Positions 47,822-61,195 are shown, numbered from the stretch's first letter. The stretch is 64,000 nucleotides of DNA from Chiridota heheva (GCA_020152595.1 JAIGNY010000308.1:1-64000); one strand, 5' to 3'. Numbers and translations are program-made. Notes: a model not told the origin generated them from the sequence alone.

Positions 47822-50800
47822 TTTCTTCGGTGGAGCTTAACGGCACCACGACAACGAAGGTGAAATTGTGCCTGAGAGGTTAGATCATTCTAGAGGTAGG
47901 AAGGAAAGAAAACTGGGAGATTGAGAGAAATACGACTCAGAGCTGAAAGTCACGGCTGGAATCGAGAGACGAGGTGCATGGGTGAAGAAAAAAAAAGTAG
48001 CGAGAGGTGGGTGGGAGAGGAAGACTAAATATAGTTGTAGAGGGAAACATGATGAAAGAAGGAGATAATTTTATCCGGAGGGTTTTAAAGAGAAACTCGG
48101 CAATTGAGTTGTGGGGAGCGAGGGAAGCTCTGGGAAGGTTGTACAGGGGGCAAGCAAGGAGAACGTGATGGACTGTGAGGGTGCAATGGCAACTGTTGCA
48201 GAGGGGTTGGGGGAGCCAATAAGGAGGTGGGAGTGAGGTGGGTGTGACCTATTCTAAGACGGGTAATATGAACGTTGTCGACACGAGAGAGGTTGTGGAT
48301 GGTGGGTTTGATCGGAATGGTGGACTGGATGACGTGGAGTTTGTTATCAATTTGGGAGTCCCATGAGGTTTTCCAGCGGTCACGAACAAGGGAGTCGATA
48401 AGCGGTTTGATGTCAGAAAGGGTTTTGGGAAATGGGATAGGGGAAGGTCGAGGGCAAGCTTAGCGGCTGCATCAGCCTTGTCATTGCCAAGGATGCCAAC
48501 ATGGCTGGGTATCCAGAGGGTGGGCGAAAGGAGTTTTCGGAGGAGAAGGTGGGATGTGGAGTTATCCCATTTAAGATTGAGTAAACAAGTAAGGACAGTT
48601 TTGGAGTCGGAGAAGATGGCAAAGTGGCTTGCTGAGCCAATAAAGTTGAGGGGGAGGAAGATGGCCTTTGCCTCGGCTGAAAAGATGGACGAGTAGTCGA
48701 GAAGCCTGACACTGAGGGTAATGTCTGGGATCATGGCAGCAGCAGCTGTCTTGTTAGAGTGAGTTTGGGTTTTATGATGAGTGGAAAGGCCCAGGTGGAT
48801 AAAAGGGAGGGGGTGGCCCAGGGAGGAAAAGTGGGCCAGGAGAAGGTGCCAAGAGTGGCGGGGTTGATGCCGAAATGGAAGTCTGATTTGATGCGAAAGC
48901 TAAAGGGAGGGGATAGGGTTTTAGTCCTATCAAAGAGGGTGGAGAAATTGGGGTACCTAAAGAGGTTATAAACATGATTCTGGGTGTTAGTGAGGACTCT
49001 AAAAGCATAGGAAAGGCTAAGCTTTCAACACCTTAGCAGAAAGGGGGGCTCTGCTGGTGATTGGGGAGGTCATGTTGGCACCCATACAAACCTGAGGACT
49101 TCATTTTGGATGTGGTTGAGTTAAGAGTTGTGAGCGACACAGTAGACAATATTGCCGTAGTCAAGCTTGGCACGAATGGTGAGCCTGAAGATTTTGAGGA
49201 GAGCATGGCGGTTCGCATCCCAAGTGGTGTTGGAGAGGCGGTGGAGAAAGTTAAGGGAGCTGTTGCATTTCTGTTTCAGGTTGGTGATGTGTTGCTTTTA
49301 GGAGAGCTTGGGGTCTAGAGTTAAACCCAGGAACTTTTTGTGTTCAACTTTAGGGATGCGATTGCCATTGAGCACGAGGTTCGGGTTGGGGTGGAGGTTG
49401 TTCAGATGACAGAAGTGCATGCAGACTCTCTTGTCTTTGGAGAATTTAAAATCCTTATTGTTGCACAAGTCTTGCAGCTGGTTGAGGCTGAATTGGAGCT
49501 TATTTTTGTCAAAAGGAAAGCTAGGGGAGGAGTAGAAGATGGTGAAGTCGTCCACGTAGAGGGCACGATTGATGTTGGGGCCAAGGTTGTCCGCAATGTC
49601 GTTAATGCTCAGGTTGAAGAGAGTGTGGGAGAGGATGCTGCCCTGGGGGACGCCCTCTTCTTGGGGGTAGGGGTTGGAGAGGGTATGGCCAATACGAACT
49701 TGGAATTGCCTGGGTGAGAGGAAGTTTTGAATAAAGATGGGGAGGTGGCCTCTGAGGCCAAAAGTGTTAAGTTTGCGGATAATGCCGTATTTCCAAGTAG
49801 TGTCGAAAGCTTTCTCGAGGTCGAAAGAGATGGCAATGAGGTGTTTCTTTTTTGCAAAGGATTTCCGGATAGCGATGTCGAGCGTAATTAACTGGTCTAG
49901 AGTATTGCAACGTTTCCGGAAGCCGCTTTGGTGGGGGGAGATGATTCTGTTGGTCTCAAGGAACCAGTTTAGTTTCTGGGTAATGATCCTTTCCATGATT
50001 TTTGCAGAGACACAGGTGAGGGCGATGGGGCGGTAGCTGGAAGGGTTGGTACCGTCTTTCCCCAGTTTGGGGATGGTGGTGACAATAGCTGTCCTCCAGT
50101 TACGGCTTAAGGAGTGTGAGAACTAAATGTGGTTGAGGATGGTGAGTAGGTTGGTGGTGGCATTGTTGGGGAGGTGATTCAGGAACTGGTAGGGGATGTT
50201 ATCTGGGCCCTTGGAGGTGCAGCCAGCGTCGTGGATGGCTTGGTTTAATTCAGAAGGGGTGAGAGGGGTGTTGTAGCTCTCGGTGCTGTCGGAGGGAAAG
50301 GTGACACCCAGGGTTTCATCGCGAGCTTTTTTGGTTTTGAAAGCATTGGGGTAGTTGGCTGAGGACGAGATGTTGCTGAAAGAGCTGTTGACGATGTCCT
50401 TTTTCGCGGTGAGAAGGTTACCATTTCAGGAGAGATGGGAGACTTGCCCATTCTGCCATGGAAATTGTCAGCCATTCTCCAATTTTTCTTAGTGGGGGTG
50501 TTGGTGGTGAGAGAAGAGATGAAGCAGTTCCAAGTGTTGGTTTTTACTGTCCTTGATAGTGCGCCTGGCCTTGACACGGCTGATGCGAAAGAGGTTCAGG
50601 TTGTGGTTGGTCGGGTTAATTTTGAAGTTCCTGAGGGCCCTTTTCCTGTTCTTGAAGGCGGTTATGCAGTCATCAGAGAACCAGGGGTTTGGAGGATTTG
50701 GGAATAGAGCAGGTGGCGATGTTGATGAGGATGTTACTGAAGTTTGACATGGGATCCTCACCCTCGAGGGATGGGGGAGAGGTGCGAGAGGGTTTTGAAT

Positions 50801-50935
50801 AGGGGACAGTCGGCCTTCTCTGGGTTCCAATTGGGGGTGTGGTTAGTGGGGGTTTGAAGGTTGGAGTGTATAAGAAGAGAGTAATGGTCACTACCACAGA
50901 GATCAGCAGTGATCTCAGATGTACGATTTTTGTTA
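47822..50935 (-). mobile_element. I/Nimb-like LINE with RNase H, 5'-truncated
   Basis: The minus strand starts inside the endonuclease end (GSDHYSLLIHSN, NWNPEKADCPLFK at about 50915-50800), then a linker (PWFSDDCITAFKNRKRALRN), then reverse transcriptase (HQSGFRKRCNTLDQL, FDLEKAFDTTW, EEGVPQGSILS, YVDDFTIFYS at 49996-49298), and an RNase H domain (AEAKAIF, FSDSKTVL, LWIPSHVGILGNDKADAAAK at 48734-48249). It ends with a Cys/His segment (LTVHHVLLACPLY) near 48150. An RNase H after the RT is a trait of the I superfamily. Several frame breaks are present between the pieces. The strong GC content for this window makes long shadow frames on the other strand. The 3' end is placed near GTGCCGTTAAGCTCCACCGA, as in I elements; the exact edge is inferred. 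Confidence 0.9.
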
Positions 50936-51902
50936 AGTCAGAAAGCTTTTTAGAGGCAAAATTTGCCGTGGATCAATCCCCGATAAAAAAAAAAAATTAC
51001 ATTTTCTTCACAACCCGAAAATATTCCTTTATCTCACAGTCTGACAGTTTAGATGCGTTTCTTCTTTTTTAATAAAACGAAAAGAAAAAGGAAGTACATC
51101 AAGAAATGTGCAAAACTTTTCAAAAAGATAAAAATTGGAAAAAGGTATAGTAGACTACTTTGTTATTGCGAAACACGATCAAAGAAAGAAGGAGTTAAAG
51201 TTTTTCAACTTCCGGTCGCTTCTGACAACTAAGAATCTTCGAACAAGTTTGAACCCGGACCCATCCGACTCATGTAAACAGGGATAAATGCAGGGACGAC
51301 ATGAGAATACGCATTTGCAGCAGATATTTGCTATGTGATTTGGGAACTTTTAGCCAGAGGGGAGGGGGGAGAGGAGGAAGGGGTTCAGTGTCGTCAACCC
51401 GTCCAGAGTCCAGCGCCAAACAGTGAATTTTGAACCCAGTGGCGCAACTAGAGTTCTGGGAGCCTGTATGGAATTGAGCGCCCGTGACCCCATATCGCGG
51501 TGTCATTGTTCACCCCCAAATCTCCTACCAATTGTTGCACTGCTGGTATCATCATTGTTTATAACAGCCTAACACTGTCGCTGCCATATTGAGACTGCCC
51601 CCCCCCCCCCTCCCTATAGTGAGACTGTGCCCATGAGACTCGCGTACATGAAGTTGTAATGTAGACTATAGCAGCACTGGTTGGATTTGGCCAAATTTGA
51701 AAACATGATAATGTCCACTGCAGTGGCGATTTCTTGTCAAAATTGGGGGACGAGCCGAGACAGTGGTGTAGCCAGCCATATAGGATGTATGTATAGCTTC
51801 ATTTTTAGGGGGGACATAATGACATTCGTCCCCCAACAAAATTATTGAAGGACATCCTACCCCTCCCCCTCCCCCTCCCTCCTTTTTATGATTTTCGACT
51901 AT
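50936..51902. other. No gene; fragments of small elements
   Basis: CAGTGGCGCAACTAGAGTTC at about 51429 and CAGTGGTGTAGCCAGCCATA at about 51762 look like single termini of hAT-like or related elements whose other ends I could not place. Poly-C is at 51598-51610. Confidence 0.35.
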
Positions 51903-51905
51903 AGT

Positions 51906-52098
51906 CCACTGACAGGGACGGACTGGCCAATATCATTCTACCGATCCAGGATCCATGCAGGGTCCAGGACCGGCCTCCAATTTTAAAGTAAAGACCGTCC
52001 CACATTATATGCTGCACCTGTTTTAATGGCCTGTGCGGCCGGTTTCGGCCCACTTCGGGATCGGTCGATCTGCGGGCCAATGCTCTGTCCACTGTAAC
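51906..52098. mobile_element. Possible small TIR element
   Basis: The left end is CAGGGACGGACTGGCC; the right end, reverse complemented, is CAGTGGACAGAGCATTGGCC. The match is partial and no target duplication is clear. Confidence 0.35.
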
Positions 52099-52573
52099 GG
52101 CCATGATCTCGATCAATCGTCACGTTCTCGATCGACCCACATTAAAATTCAGTGTGAAGTCCATGATATAGTATATCTCGCGAATAGGATCAAGTTTAGG
52201 ATTTGGCATCCAACACTCATTAAGTTTCGTGGCCAAGAAATGATACCTTTAAAATATGTGTTGACATTAACAGCTTAGTTATAAAAATCCGATGGGCGTC
52301 CGAAAACCACCTATTTTTTTAATTATCAAAAAAGCCAGAAAAATAAAGAAACCGTAAGATAGTCACTTATTTACCAATTATAATGAGATTTTTTAAATTT
52401 TAGATTATTATTTTTCTATTATTTCCGATAGACGTTTAAACATTAATCTGCCCGTGCGCCTCTGTAGATGTAATAAATTATATAACAATATCAATTTCAT
52501 ATCCACCTTGTCCACAGGGCGAAGCACTAACAGACTGAAACCCTAATCTTATCTTAAATCTGAAACCAGAATA

Positions 52574-55500
52574 ATGGCTGCTGCCATAATAACGTCAGTA
52601 CTTTACGTCATGGGAGCCATCTTGGTGCTGTTTCTATGGTTACTCATCACCATATTCATCTACTTCCAAACTATTGAAGTCCCAGAAGAAATGGAGGAGG
52701 GGTTCCTGTTCCGAGGGCTCTACTTGTTTTTCAGGATTGTACATTATTGGGTAACTATATTATTTTCGATTATTGACGTACTGGTATTACGTCAGTACTT
52801 TACGTCATAGGAGCCATCTTGCAGTCTTGGTGCTGTTTCTATGTTTCTATCAATCACAGTATTTGCTGCCCAGAATGCCCAGTGGGGTATTAATTATAAT
52901 TTTTCCGACCATAAACGGTCATGACGGTGGGAAATTTGGATCCCATCCCACTTTCTCAGAAATAACTTCATATAAAAGCTCCTTGGAACTCAACTTTTGT
53001 TTATGTTGACATCATAAGTTAGAGTTGGGCTGTCAGTTTTTGGACGTTGACAACGCACTTGGATGGGGAAGGGTATCAATCTCCGAATTTATGAATCATT
53101 ATTTATCATTTCCGATTATTCTTAATTAGGCCTATGCGATTATGAACGCAAAAATTCGACCAATCAGAAACGATGGATTGTATTCTTTACTTATCTCCAC
53201 GTTTACACGATAACTGATCTTAATTTTCTTTTCTTCGAAATATACGAAATTAAACAAATGCAAAGTATTTTACAATCTGGTGTAGGCTATACACCGTGAG
53301 TGTAGCTGGATTCTTTCCACTGCAGGGGGATTAAAGGTATTTGGGTATAGGGCATTGAAAATTACCTGTCAGTTTTGTTGAAGTCACGAGGCTGTCCCCC
53401 TATAGACTTATAAGAAAATAAATCAAGAATATATACTTAATTTAATGTCTATAAAATTTATATTCGCAATTTTCAAATTTACCAGCGTTTTCCAAGTCCC
53501 CGAGGTACTCGGAAATTCTTGAAAGCTGAGCTTTTTTATACACTAATGATTTTTTCCCCATTTTTTTCTTAGACAAATGTCAAGAATCATTTCAATGGCA
53601 GGGGCTATGTTGTCAACTGGTCAAGTATATTATTTGGTAATACCAAGGAGCCTGCGGAACCCGACCAATCCACCAACGTTGAGATGAATATTGTTACGTT
53701 CAATGGAGTCAAAGTGCGACAGTATCGCAACCTCAAGTTTAACCCTGGCCAAAAATGCCCTGCAATTATATTCATTCACGGCGGAGGCTGGTGCATGGGA
53801 GATACCAGTAAGTAGGATATTTTTCCATTAAAAACCAGGCCACAGACACATCGGGGTCAGAGAGGGGAGGCCGAGGGGGCATGGACCCTAATAGGTTTCA
53901 AAGCAATAATTGTCAAAAAGATCTTAACCTTATTTCCCGATTGGTAATTGCCAACAAGTTGGTCCTGCCCCCTCGACCTTCATTGGAAAAATATGCTGTA
54001 TGAAAATAGCAAAATGTTTCATCAGAATTGGTTAACAAATTTACAGCATTTTCAATTTTTAAGGCTTATTATAATAAATTACACAAATTTCATTTAGATT
54101 TTGTGATATCACAAATAGAAAACCTATGAATTTCCTTATATGATAACTATATTCTTTTTTAATTCTTCGCTGACGTTTTTGTATATTGAGCGGTTGAATA
54201 TGACTAAGAAGTTTGAAATTTCTATTAAAATGTAACGGATTGGGGTCTGCGAAATTAATGTAAAAACATGTCCGACAATCTGTCACTTCCCCCATCTTTC
54301 CAAGGTGATTTCTTTATTTGGGCCTCCTTAGCCTCCTAAATTTTGGACGATTTTAACAAAATAAGACCCCATTTTACTATTCATTTCTTTTTCGTCATAC
54401 CATTTTTATAGCCGTTTATCACAAGTTCTTGATGGAATTATGCCAGAAGCTAGGAACATATGTAGCTGCTATTGAGTAAGTTCCTTCTTCCGAATTTCTT
54501 TTCAAGTGACACTTTTCTCCAATGCCTACTTCATCTTTTTATAAAAGAAGGAAACATTCATTTTCTGATCTGCGTTATGTGGTTTATATCTTTCTTGCAA
54601 CTTGTTTTTCTATGACGTCACATATGTAGGCTTGCATAGTCCGTTGTATACATTGTAAATCAAAAAGCTTTCCACTAATGTGCCTAATTTGTCATGTGTC
54701 TAATTCCTTTTCTTTTGTTTTTGCGCTTTTTACATCATAAATAAATCAATCACGATTTATAATTTATTTTAAAAATCTTCGTTGATTGCACATGCAGCAA
54801 AATCATAGTGGTGCCTTTCCACAATTGGGTACCTTTTGATCCGTCTCCGGGACTGGGCGAATAAAGGGTGGAGTCACTGGACGGCTGGGCTAAGTAAAAG
54901 GTTAGGTCAACAAGAGGGCGGAAAAGAAATATATAGCTAAGTTCTCTGTTTCTCTCTGACGATTTAAAATCTTAGTGAAATGCTCCTCCCCCTCCCACCA
55001 CCTTCCACACACACACACAGAAAGAAAGAAAAAAGTAAAAAGATCTGTATTCTAATCAATTTCTTTGTTACTTTCTTGTCTTCAGTTACCACTTGGCGCC
55101 AGAAAACAAGTTCCCAGGAATTTATAATGAATGCTTGAGAGCATCCAAGTGGTTCCTGCAGAACTACTCCAAGTTTCTGGTTGACAGGAACCGAATAGCA
55201 ATTATGGGTGACAGTGCCGGTGGACAATTAGCGACTTCAATTGCTCAAACCCTGAATGAAAACGACTCACTGAACCTACCACCTTTAAAACTTCAGGTTC
55301 TCATTTATCCTATCACCCAAGTCTTAGATTTCAACACCCCATCCTTTCAAAATAATTTCTACAAAGATATTGGAGGATTCAACAATAAGCTTCTTACGAG
55401 CAAGTTTTACTCGAACTATATTCTTGGGGAAGAAGACAATCAGTTTGCCCAAATTTTGTGTGAAAATCGGCATCTTACTGATGAGGTGAAGGCAAAGAGA

Positions 55501-55881
55501 GCGGAACAATACAACCGTGCTAGCCATAATCTAATCCCAGCCGAATTTAAAGATCCGCCATATTTGTCGCCTTACGTACCGAAGAGGAAAGCTAATGCAG
55601 AGATTTGTATGCGGTATGAGAGTGTCTTCTTTGACTACAGGTTGTGCCCCCTTGTAGGTAATCTGAAAGGGCTCCCTCCAACGTACATTATTACAGTAGG
55701 GGTTGATGTGTGGCGTGACGATGGTATTCTTTACGCTCAGAATTTAAAGAGGGCGGGCGTGTCGGTCGTGCATCGTCACTACAAGGGAGGTCTGCACGGA
55801 AATATCTCAGTTCCGAATGCTTGGAAATTGGGACGGCTTTCAGTTGATGAGATGGTTGATTATTTAGATGACAACTTGTAA
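52574..55881 (+). CDS. AADAC-like: Arylacetamide deacetylase-like esterase, four exons
   Basis: Exons 52574-52750, 53573-53807, 54412-54475 and 55086-55881 join in phases 0, 1 and 2 at GT/AG sites into 423 residues, close to the usual 400 or so of the family. An N-terminal hydrophobic segment (residues 8-31) fits the type II signal anchor of AADAC, which sits in the ER membrane with its catalytic domain in the lumen. The hormone-sensitive-lipase fold motifs are all present: HGGGW (128-132, oxyanion hole), DYHLAPE (159-165), GDSAGG with nucleophile Ser202, VDVWRDDG with Asp366, and GGLHG with His396. Family members hydrolyse acyl esters and arylacetamides, including lipid and drug substrates; the substrate here is unknown. 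The start is the first ATG before the anchor. TTATATAACA at about 52475 is a possible TATA box. No lesion is visible, so it looks functional. AADACL and NCEH1 relatives cannot be told apart by eye. Confidence 0.95.
52786..52862 (+). repeat. Partial copy of AADAC-like exon 1 inside intron 1
   Basis: ACGTCAGTACTTTACGTCAT, GGAGCCATCTTG and TTGGTGCTGTTTCTATG recur about 197 bases after their place in exon 1 (52592-52655), with a small insertion. It lies just past the exon-1 donor, so it is a local duplication of the membrane-anchor coding part and not a used exon. Confidence 0.85.
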
Positions 55882-56640
55882 ATTAAAATTGGCAGTGGGC
55901 GCTGGAAGCGGGAGAGGGGGGGGGGGGGAGTTTGGATGTATGGGAGCGGCCATGACCCCTAACTTTTCAGGAATTTAGGGTTTTTGCCCCCATTTTTTCA
56001 GCCAAATCCAATTTACTTTACAGCAAAAAGTGAAAGTATTTCAGGATCTCCCTCGCCCCCCTCCCTTTTGAACTTTTGATGCGCCGTTATAAAGTGCTTA
56101 GTTACCCTTTCAGCAAATGTCATTCTTGTCTGTATATAGTGACAAAGTTATATCATGGTACTAGGAAAATTGCTCCTAATCCATTGAAGTAACTATTTTG
56201 CGTTATATATTTTGGTATATGGTTTTCTCTGTCCTGGGTATCTGAAGTCGTGCATTTTGAACATTGGCACATTGACATTGACACACACACTCGAGGATCA
56301 AATTTTGCATAGGCCTATCTATATTGATATCAGACTAGATTCTGCTGTAGGCTATATACAATCCTTTCAATCTAAAAAGATATTCTATTTGAAGATGGGC
56401 GGATTATGGACAGTCATGACCTCCTTCAAATGAACTGAAACATGTTGAACATGAAGAATGATGATTCATGGACCGCGAAGCAGAAGGCCGTGGCACCCCC
56501 TCCCCCTTCACACACACAGACACTTTTTTTAATCATAAGAAGGATGACCTGCAAGTTTCATTTTTGCGTCAAGAAAATGACAAACGATGATGCCATTTAC
56601 CACGATCCAAAAACTATTTATAAAAGGGGAGTGAGGACTT
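55882..56640. other. 3' flank of the AADAC-like gene
   Basis: A poly-G run lies at 55918-55929. No AATAAA is obvious close to the stop. Short frames here look like chance. Confidence 0.4.
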
Positions 56641-57060
56641 TGTAAAAGTATTGGAATTTTTTTTAAAATTGGGCAACATTTCCCAGTATTTCAAGAAAAT
56701 TTCCCGAATTTATAAGAAATTTCCTGAAAATTAAACAAAACCTTTTAAAATGAAGAAAATGTCATGATATTCTAGAAATTGAGGAAATTTCTTGAAAATG
56801 GAAAACAATTCCCAAAATGAAGGAAAATTCATGTAAAGAATAGTTTCTTGATTTAAGCAAATTTCATGAAAAGTAGAAAAATTCCCGAAAAGTGAAGAAA
56901 ATTTAACGAAAATCAATAATATTTCCCGAAAATGAAGGAAATTTCACGAACATTGAAGCTTATGAAGAAAATTTTCCGAAAATTGCAGAAAACTATTTAT
57001 TTTGATGAAAGGTGGTGGTGGTGGGGCGGGCGAGGGGGGGCGGTGTGTGTGTGGGGGTAA
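56641..57060. repeat. Degenerate TTTCCCGAAAATGAAGAAA array
   Basis: About fifteen loose units of 20-25 bases (for example GAAAATTTCCCGAATTTATA and TTCCCGAAAAGTGAAGAAAA) are followed by a G-rich (GGT)n-like stretch at 57010-57055. It is the same style as 22690-23035, 62500-62755 and 62860-63075. Confidence 0.6.
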
Positions 57061-57499
57061 GTTAAAAAAAAACTGAAGAGATGAATTATATACCATGACT
57101 TCTCTGACTTTGCATTTCCGTCTTTCAGATCAGTCGTTTTAAACATGCGTGCCCCCAAATATACGACTGGGTGGGGGAGGGGGGCTTCGCCTCTGGGCGT
57201 TACCTACTGCGCATATGTCCACATCCCTTAACTGGTAGTCATGGTAATAGCATTGCGATCTTGCGACATTCAGTTTTCACTTGAGGAGTCATTGGACTGT
57301 GTCAACATTTGTACGTACTGTGCAAGAACTCAAATCATTTGCACTGGCAGCTGGGGCAAGGATCAGATCATCGGCCAAGTGCCCTTCGTTGAAAGTTTTC
57401 TTATTATCTTATCACCCACATACAAAATATTTGGGGATGAAATATTGTAGTCACTTTGCTGCTGTATAAGCAAATAACTGCCTATACCTCCTACATTAC

Positions 57500-59450
57500 A
57501 GTACTTTTTATTTCGTAAAAAATAATTGGAGGTCAAAGGTCAAATAAGTGTTTTTTATGCAAAATTTGGCGCCATTTTAAACTCAAAAAGTACAAGACTT
57601 ATACCAACCCTATGTTGTACCATCATACACCTTGGTACATGAATTTGTTTTCCGTAGACTCTGGGGTCAAAAGGTCAAGGTCACAAAGCTATTGACCACT
57701 TTTCACCATTTTCCTTTAATTATGGAATGGTACGTGTGACGTGAGCATGAATGGTGTCAAATAGCCTAGGGTACGGTAACTGTTAACAATTTCAGATGTT
57801 GTTTTATTGATTAGGGTCAGAGGTGAAAGATGTGATTTTAGGGGTGTAATTAAATTAAATTTAATTTTATTAAATTTGTACATTTTTGTGCCACTTTAAA
57901 TTCTGAAAGTGCAAGACCTTTAACAATCCTGTGTTTGTATCATGATATTGTGCTACATGAACTTAAGTCTCGTAAAGTCTGGATGAAAAAGTCAAAGGTC
58001 ACAGCTAGTGACCCCTTTCCTCCATAGTTTTGGAATGGTAAGCGTGATCTGAGCGTGGGCGGCGTCATATAGTTAGGGTAAGATAAATGCCAAAAAAATT
58101 CAGATGTTGTTTTGGTGGTTGGGAAAAGGTCAAATATGTGATTTTAGGGAGTAATTATGTCTCCAAGGTGTCACAGGTCAAATGAAACAAGGTTTTGGTG
58201 ATGGTTATATCTTTTTAAGGAATTACTTGGTATCTATACAAATTACATAGGTGCGTAGGGTTTAACATTCTAACAAAACTTTAAAATAATTGGAGGTTAT
58301 GGGTCAAAGGTCAAATAGGTGCTTTTTATCCAAAATTTGGCACCATTTTAAACTCAAAAAGTACAAGACCTATATTAACCCTATGTTGTACCATGATACC
58401 TTGGTACAGGAATGTGTCTCCCGTAGACTCTGGGGTCAAAAGGTCAAAGGTCACAGAGCTATTGATCACTTTTCACCATTTTCCTCTAGTTATGGAATGC
58501 ATGAATGGTGTCAAATAGTAGGGTACGATAAGTGTGAACAATTTCAGATGTTGTTTTATTGATTAGGGTCAGAGGTGAATTAAGAGATTTTAGGGGGTAA
58601 TTAAAATCAAATTAAATTTGTACATTTTTGTGCCACTTTAAATTCCAAAAGCGCAAGACCTTTAGCAATCCTGTGTTTGTATCATGATACGATGGTACAT
58701 GAACTTGTGTCCCGTAAAGTCTGTGGTTGAAAGGTCAAAGGTCACAGCTAGTGACCCCTTTGACCATTTCCCCCATATTTTTGGAATGGTAAGTGATCTG
58801 AGCGTGGGCGGCGTCATATAATTAGGGTAAGATATCTATCTTACCCAAAAAAATTCAGATGTTGTTTTGGTGGTTAGGGACAAAGGTCAAATATGCGATG
58901 TTAGGGAGTAATTATGTCTCCAAGGTTTGGGGTACAAAGGTCACAGGTCAAATGAAATAAGGTTTTGGTGATGGTTGTATCTTTTTAAAGAATTACTTGG
59001 TATCTATACAAATTGCATAGGTGGGTAGGGTTTAACTTTCTAACAAAACTTTAAAATAATTGGAGATCATGGGTCAAAGGTCAAATAGGTGCTTTCTATC
59101 CAAAATTTGGCATTTTAAACTCAAAAAGTACAAGACCTATAGCAACCGTATGTTGTACCTATGTTGGTACATGAATTTATGTCCCGTAGACTCTGGGGTC
59201 AAAAGGTCAAAGGTCACAGAGCTATTGACTACTTTCTTTACATGAATGGTAAGTGTGACTTGAGCATGAATGGTGTCATACAGTAGGATACGATAAATGT
59301 GAACAATTTTAGAAGTTGTTTCAATGATTATGGTCGAGGGTCAGAGGTCAACGGTCAAATATGTGATTTTAGGGGGTAATTATGTACTAATTTGTACATT
59401 TTTGTGCCAAAAGTTACAGAGCAATAGTGACCCTGTTAGCTATTTCCCCC
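57500..59450. repeat. Satellite of about 765 bp (A+B dimers) carrying DR1 motifs
   Basis: A-type blocks start at about 57521, 58285 and 59055 (AATAATTGGAG), and B-type blocks at about 57879, 58621 and 59395 (TACATTTTTGTGCCA). Within each dimer A and B are diverged relatives of each other (GCAAGACC, GGTCACAG, GATGTTGTTTT). AGGTCAAAGGTCA occurs exactly at 57530-57542, 58441-58453, 58732-58744 and 59204-59216, and AGGTCACAGGTCA at 58938-58950. The last B is cut short. Reading frames within are artefacts. Confidence 0.9.
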
Positions 59451-61195
59451 ACTATGATGTATGCTTAAGGTGATGAGATCAGCAACTCCATGGATTGCTT
59501 TCTTATTTGTTGTTTAAAGCGTTACTTTTAATTGTTTTTCACCATGTTTGCTGGCGACGTCATAGAAAGTGCCCTCTTCATGAATTTCGCCCACTTACGT
59601 AACCCCTTTTGCTTGTAGGTGTCCCTTAGGTGTCATCTTTGTTTTGAAAAAGAAAAATACCAAATTATCATTTATAAGGACTCCAAAATATTAAGTTTAT
59701 TTTTTTAATCTTTTTTTAAAGTAAGAAGGCCATTTTTAAGGTGTGTATAGGCCCATGCTATGAAAACATTTGTATCGATGTGAACTGGGAAATATGTCTT
59801 TAAGAAGTGAAATGCGTCTGTGATCTTGTAATTATGGTTCTGTATATGGACGGCTTTCTCATTATACCTCAAATCAGCTAAAAATATCAATCATGGCGGG
59901 AAAGGTGTCTAATTGGGATATGAAAGCAATCGACTTGCAAAGCCGAATGTTTTGGCCAAAAATTCGTTTAAAATGGTAGAAATTTTGTAGAAAGTATAAC
60001 CAGGTAACAAAAGTGTCAAAAATACTCCAAGTTTCATGAAAATATTAGGAGAGTATATCAAAAAATGCACGGTAAATTTCTATTAATCAAAATTCACTTT
60101 AATTAGGCATATACGACATGATATTTTGACTTGATTTTAGGCCTAAATTAATCAAAATATAAGTGTATTTTGACATATCAAAATTTACAGTGCGTCAACA
60201 ACACAATAGGAATAACAAACGTATTAAAATAAGACTAAATGATGTGATACAACGTAGGCCTATACTGCTCGACATCCATCACAACACAAGGTTTGAATAA
60301 GCTTAATTTGATTGAGAATTTTCGTGATTTGAAATTTAGTGTTTTGAATTCAAAATATTATTGTTGTAAATGTTATAGACGTAGATTCATATTTGCATAT
60401 AGGCTTAGACAACGTTTCTTTTGTTGTTGTATGAAAATGTCTTTCGTAAGCTATTAGCTCTTGTGTGAACAAGATGAGTATAACATCCTATGTTTGTGTA
60501 TAGAATTTTTAGATTACAACAATAATGACAGCAGAAAACTTGACTGATATTGTTATTTTTTTTTAAGACATGTATATATTAACTAGTATAAAAGCGACTG
60601 GGTTATCAGCTTATTCAGGTCATCAGCCATGCAACTTGGATTGTTTGTGGTGTATAGAGAGTGGCGACGCCAGATTATCAGATTATACTTGGTGTTGGAA
60701 AAGAGAAGGACAGTTTGGCTGATAAATGTCATAGTCACTCAGTAACAATATTGTTGCCCACATATGCACAATAGGGGGATAAGTTTTATTTAAAGCCTTT
60801 AAGATTCCTTTGGGAAATACTTCATTCGTCCCATGCGCCACGGCCGCCGCCATGGGATGGTCAATTTAAACACGAAGTGTACCAATTTCCTGGCGCTGAA
60901 CCTGTTCTTTTAAAACAAATTTGGCCGAAACATCATTGAATTGATGACATTTTTTCTGTGTGCTTTTAACCAACCTATATGACAGGACTGTAAATTCAGA
61001 GGACTTCTTCCAAATTTTGGTGGGAGTTCAAAAGGGAATTATGAAAGTCTTAGAAAGTTTTTTTTAACCTTGGGAATAAAAATTGTATACATATTGAACA
61101 TTTTGGAACGCCAACGTGACGTTGCTAGTATATGTATCAGCGTGATACTTTTGTTTTAATATCACATGTAATGACGATAGTTTTCAGGCACTCAC
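59451..61195. other. No gene; one possible TATA-containing promoter
   Basis: TAGTATAAAAGCGAC at about 60586 is a good TATA context. An ATG 40 bases on (60629) opens a 39-codon frame starting MQLGLFVVYREW, which I do not recognise. The rest is AT-rich unique sequence. Confidence 0.3.

Noticed and set aside
48275-50747. Long plus-strand frames over the Nimb/I-like LINE
   Set aside because: They are antisense shadows; the minus strand carries the RT and RNase H motifs.
58290-59245. Short frames starting MEVMGQRSNRCFLS / MEIMGQRSNRCFLS
   Set aside because: The similarity only reflects the satellite copies; the frames break at different points in each.
60580-60800. A possible solo LTR around the TATAAAAG site
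   Set aside because: No matching second copy, primer-binding site or polypurine tract is visible in the window.
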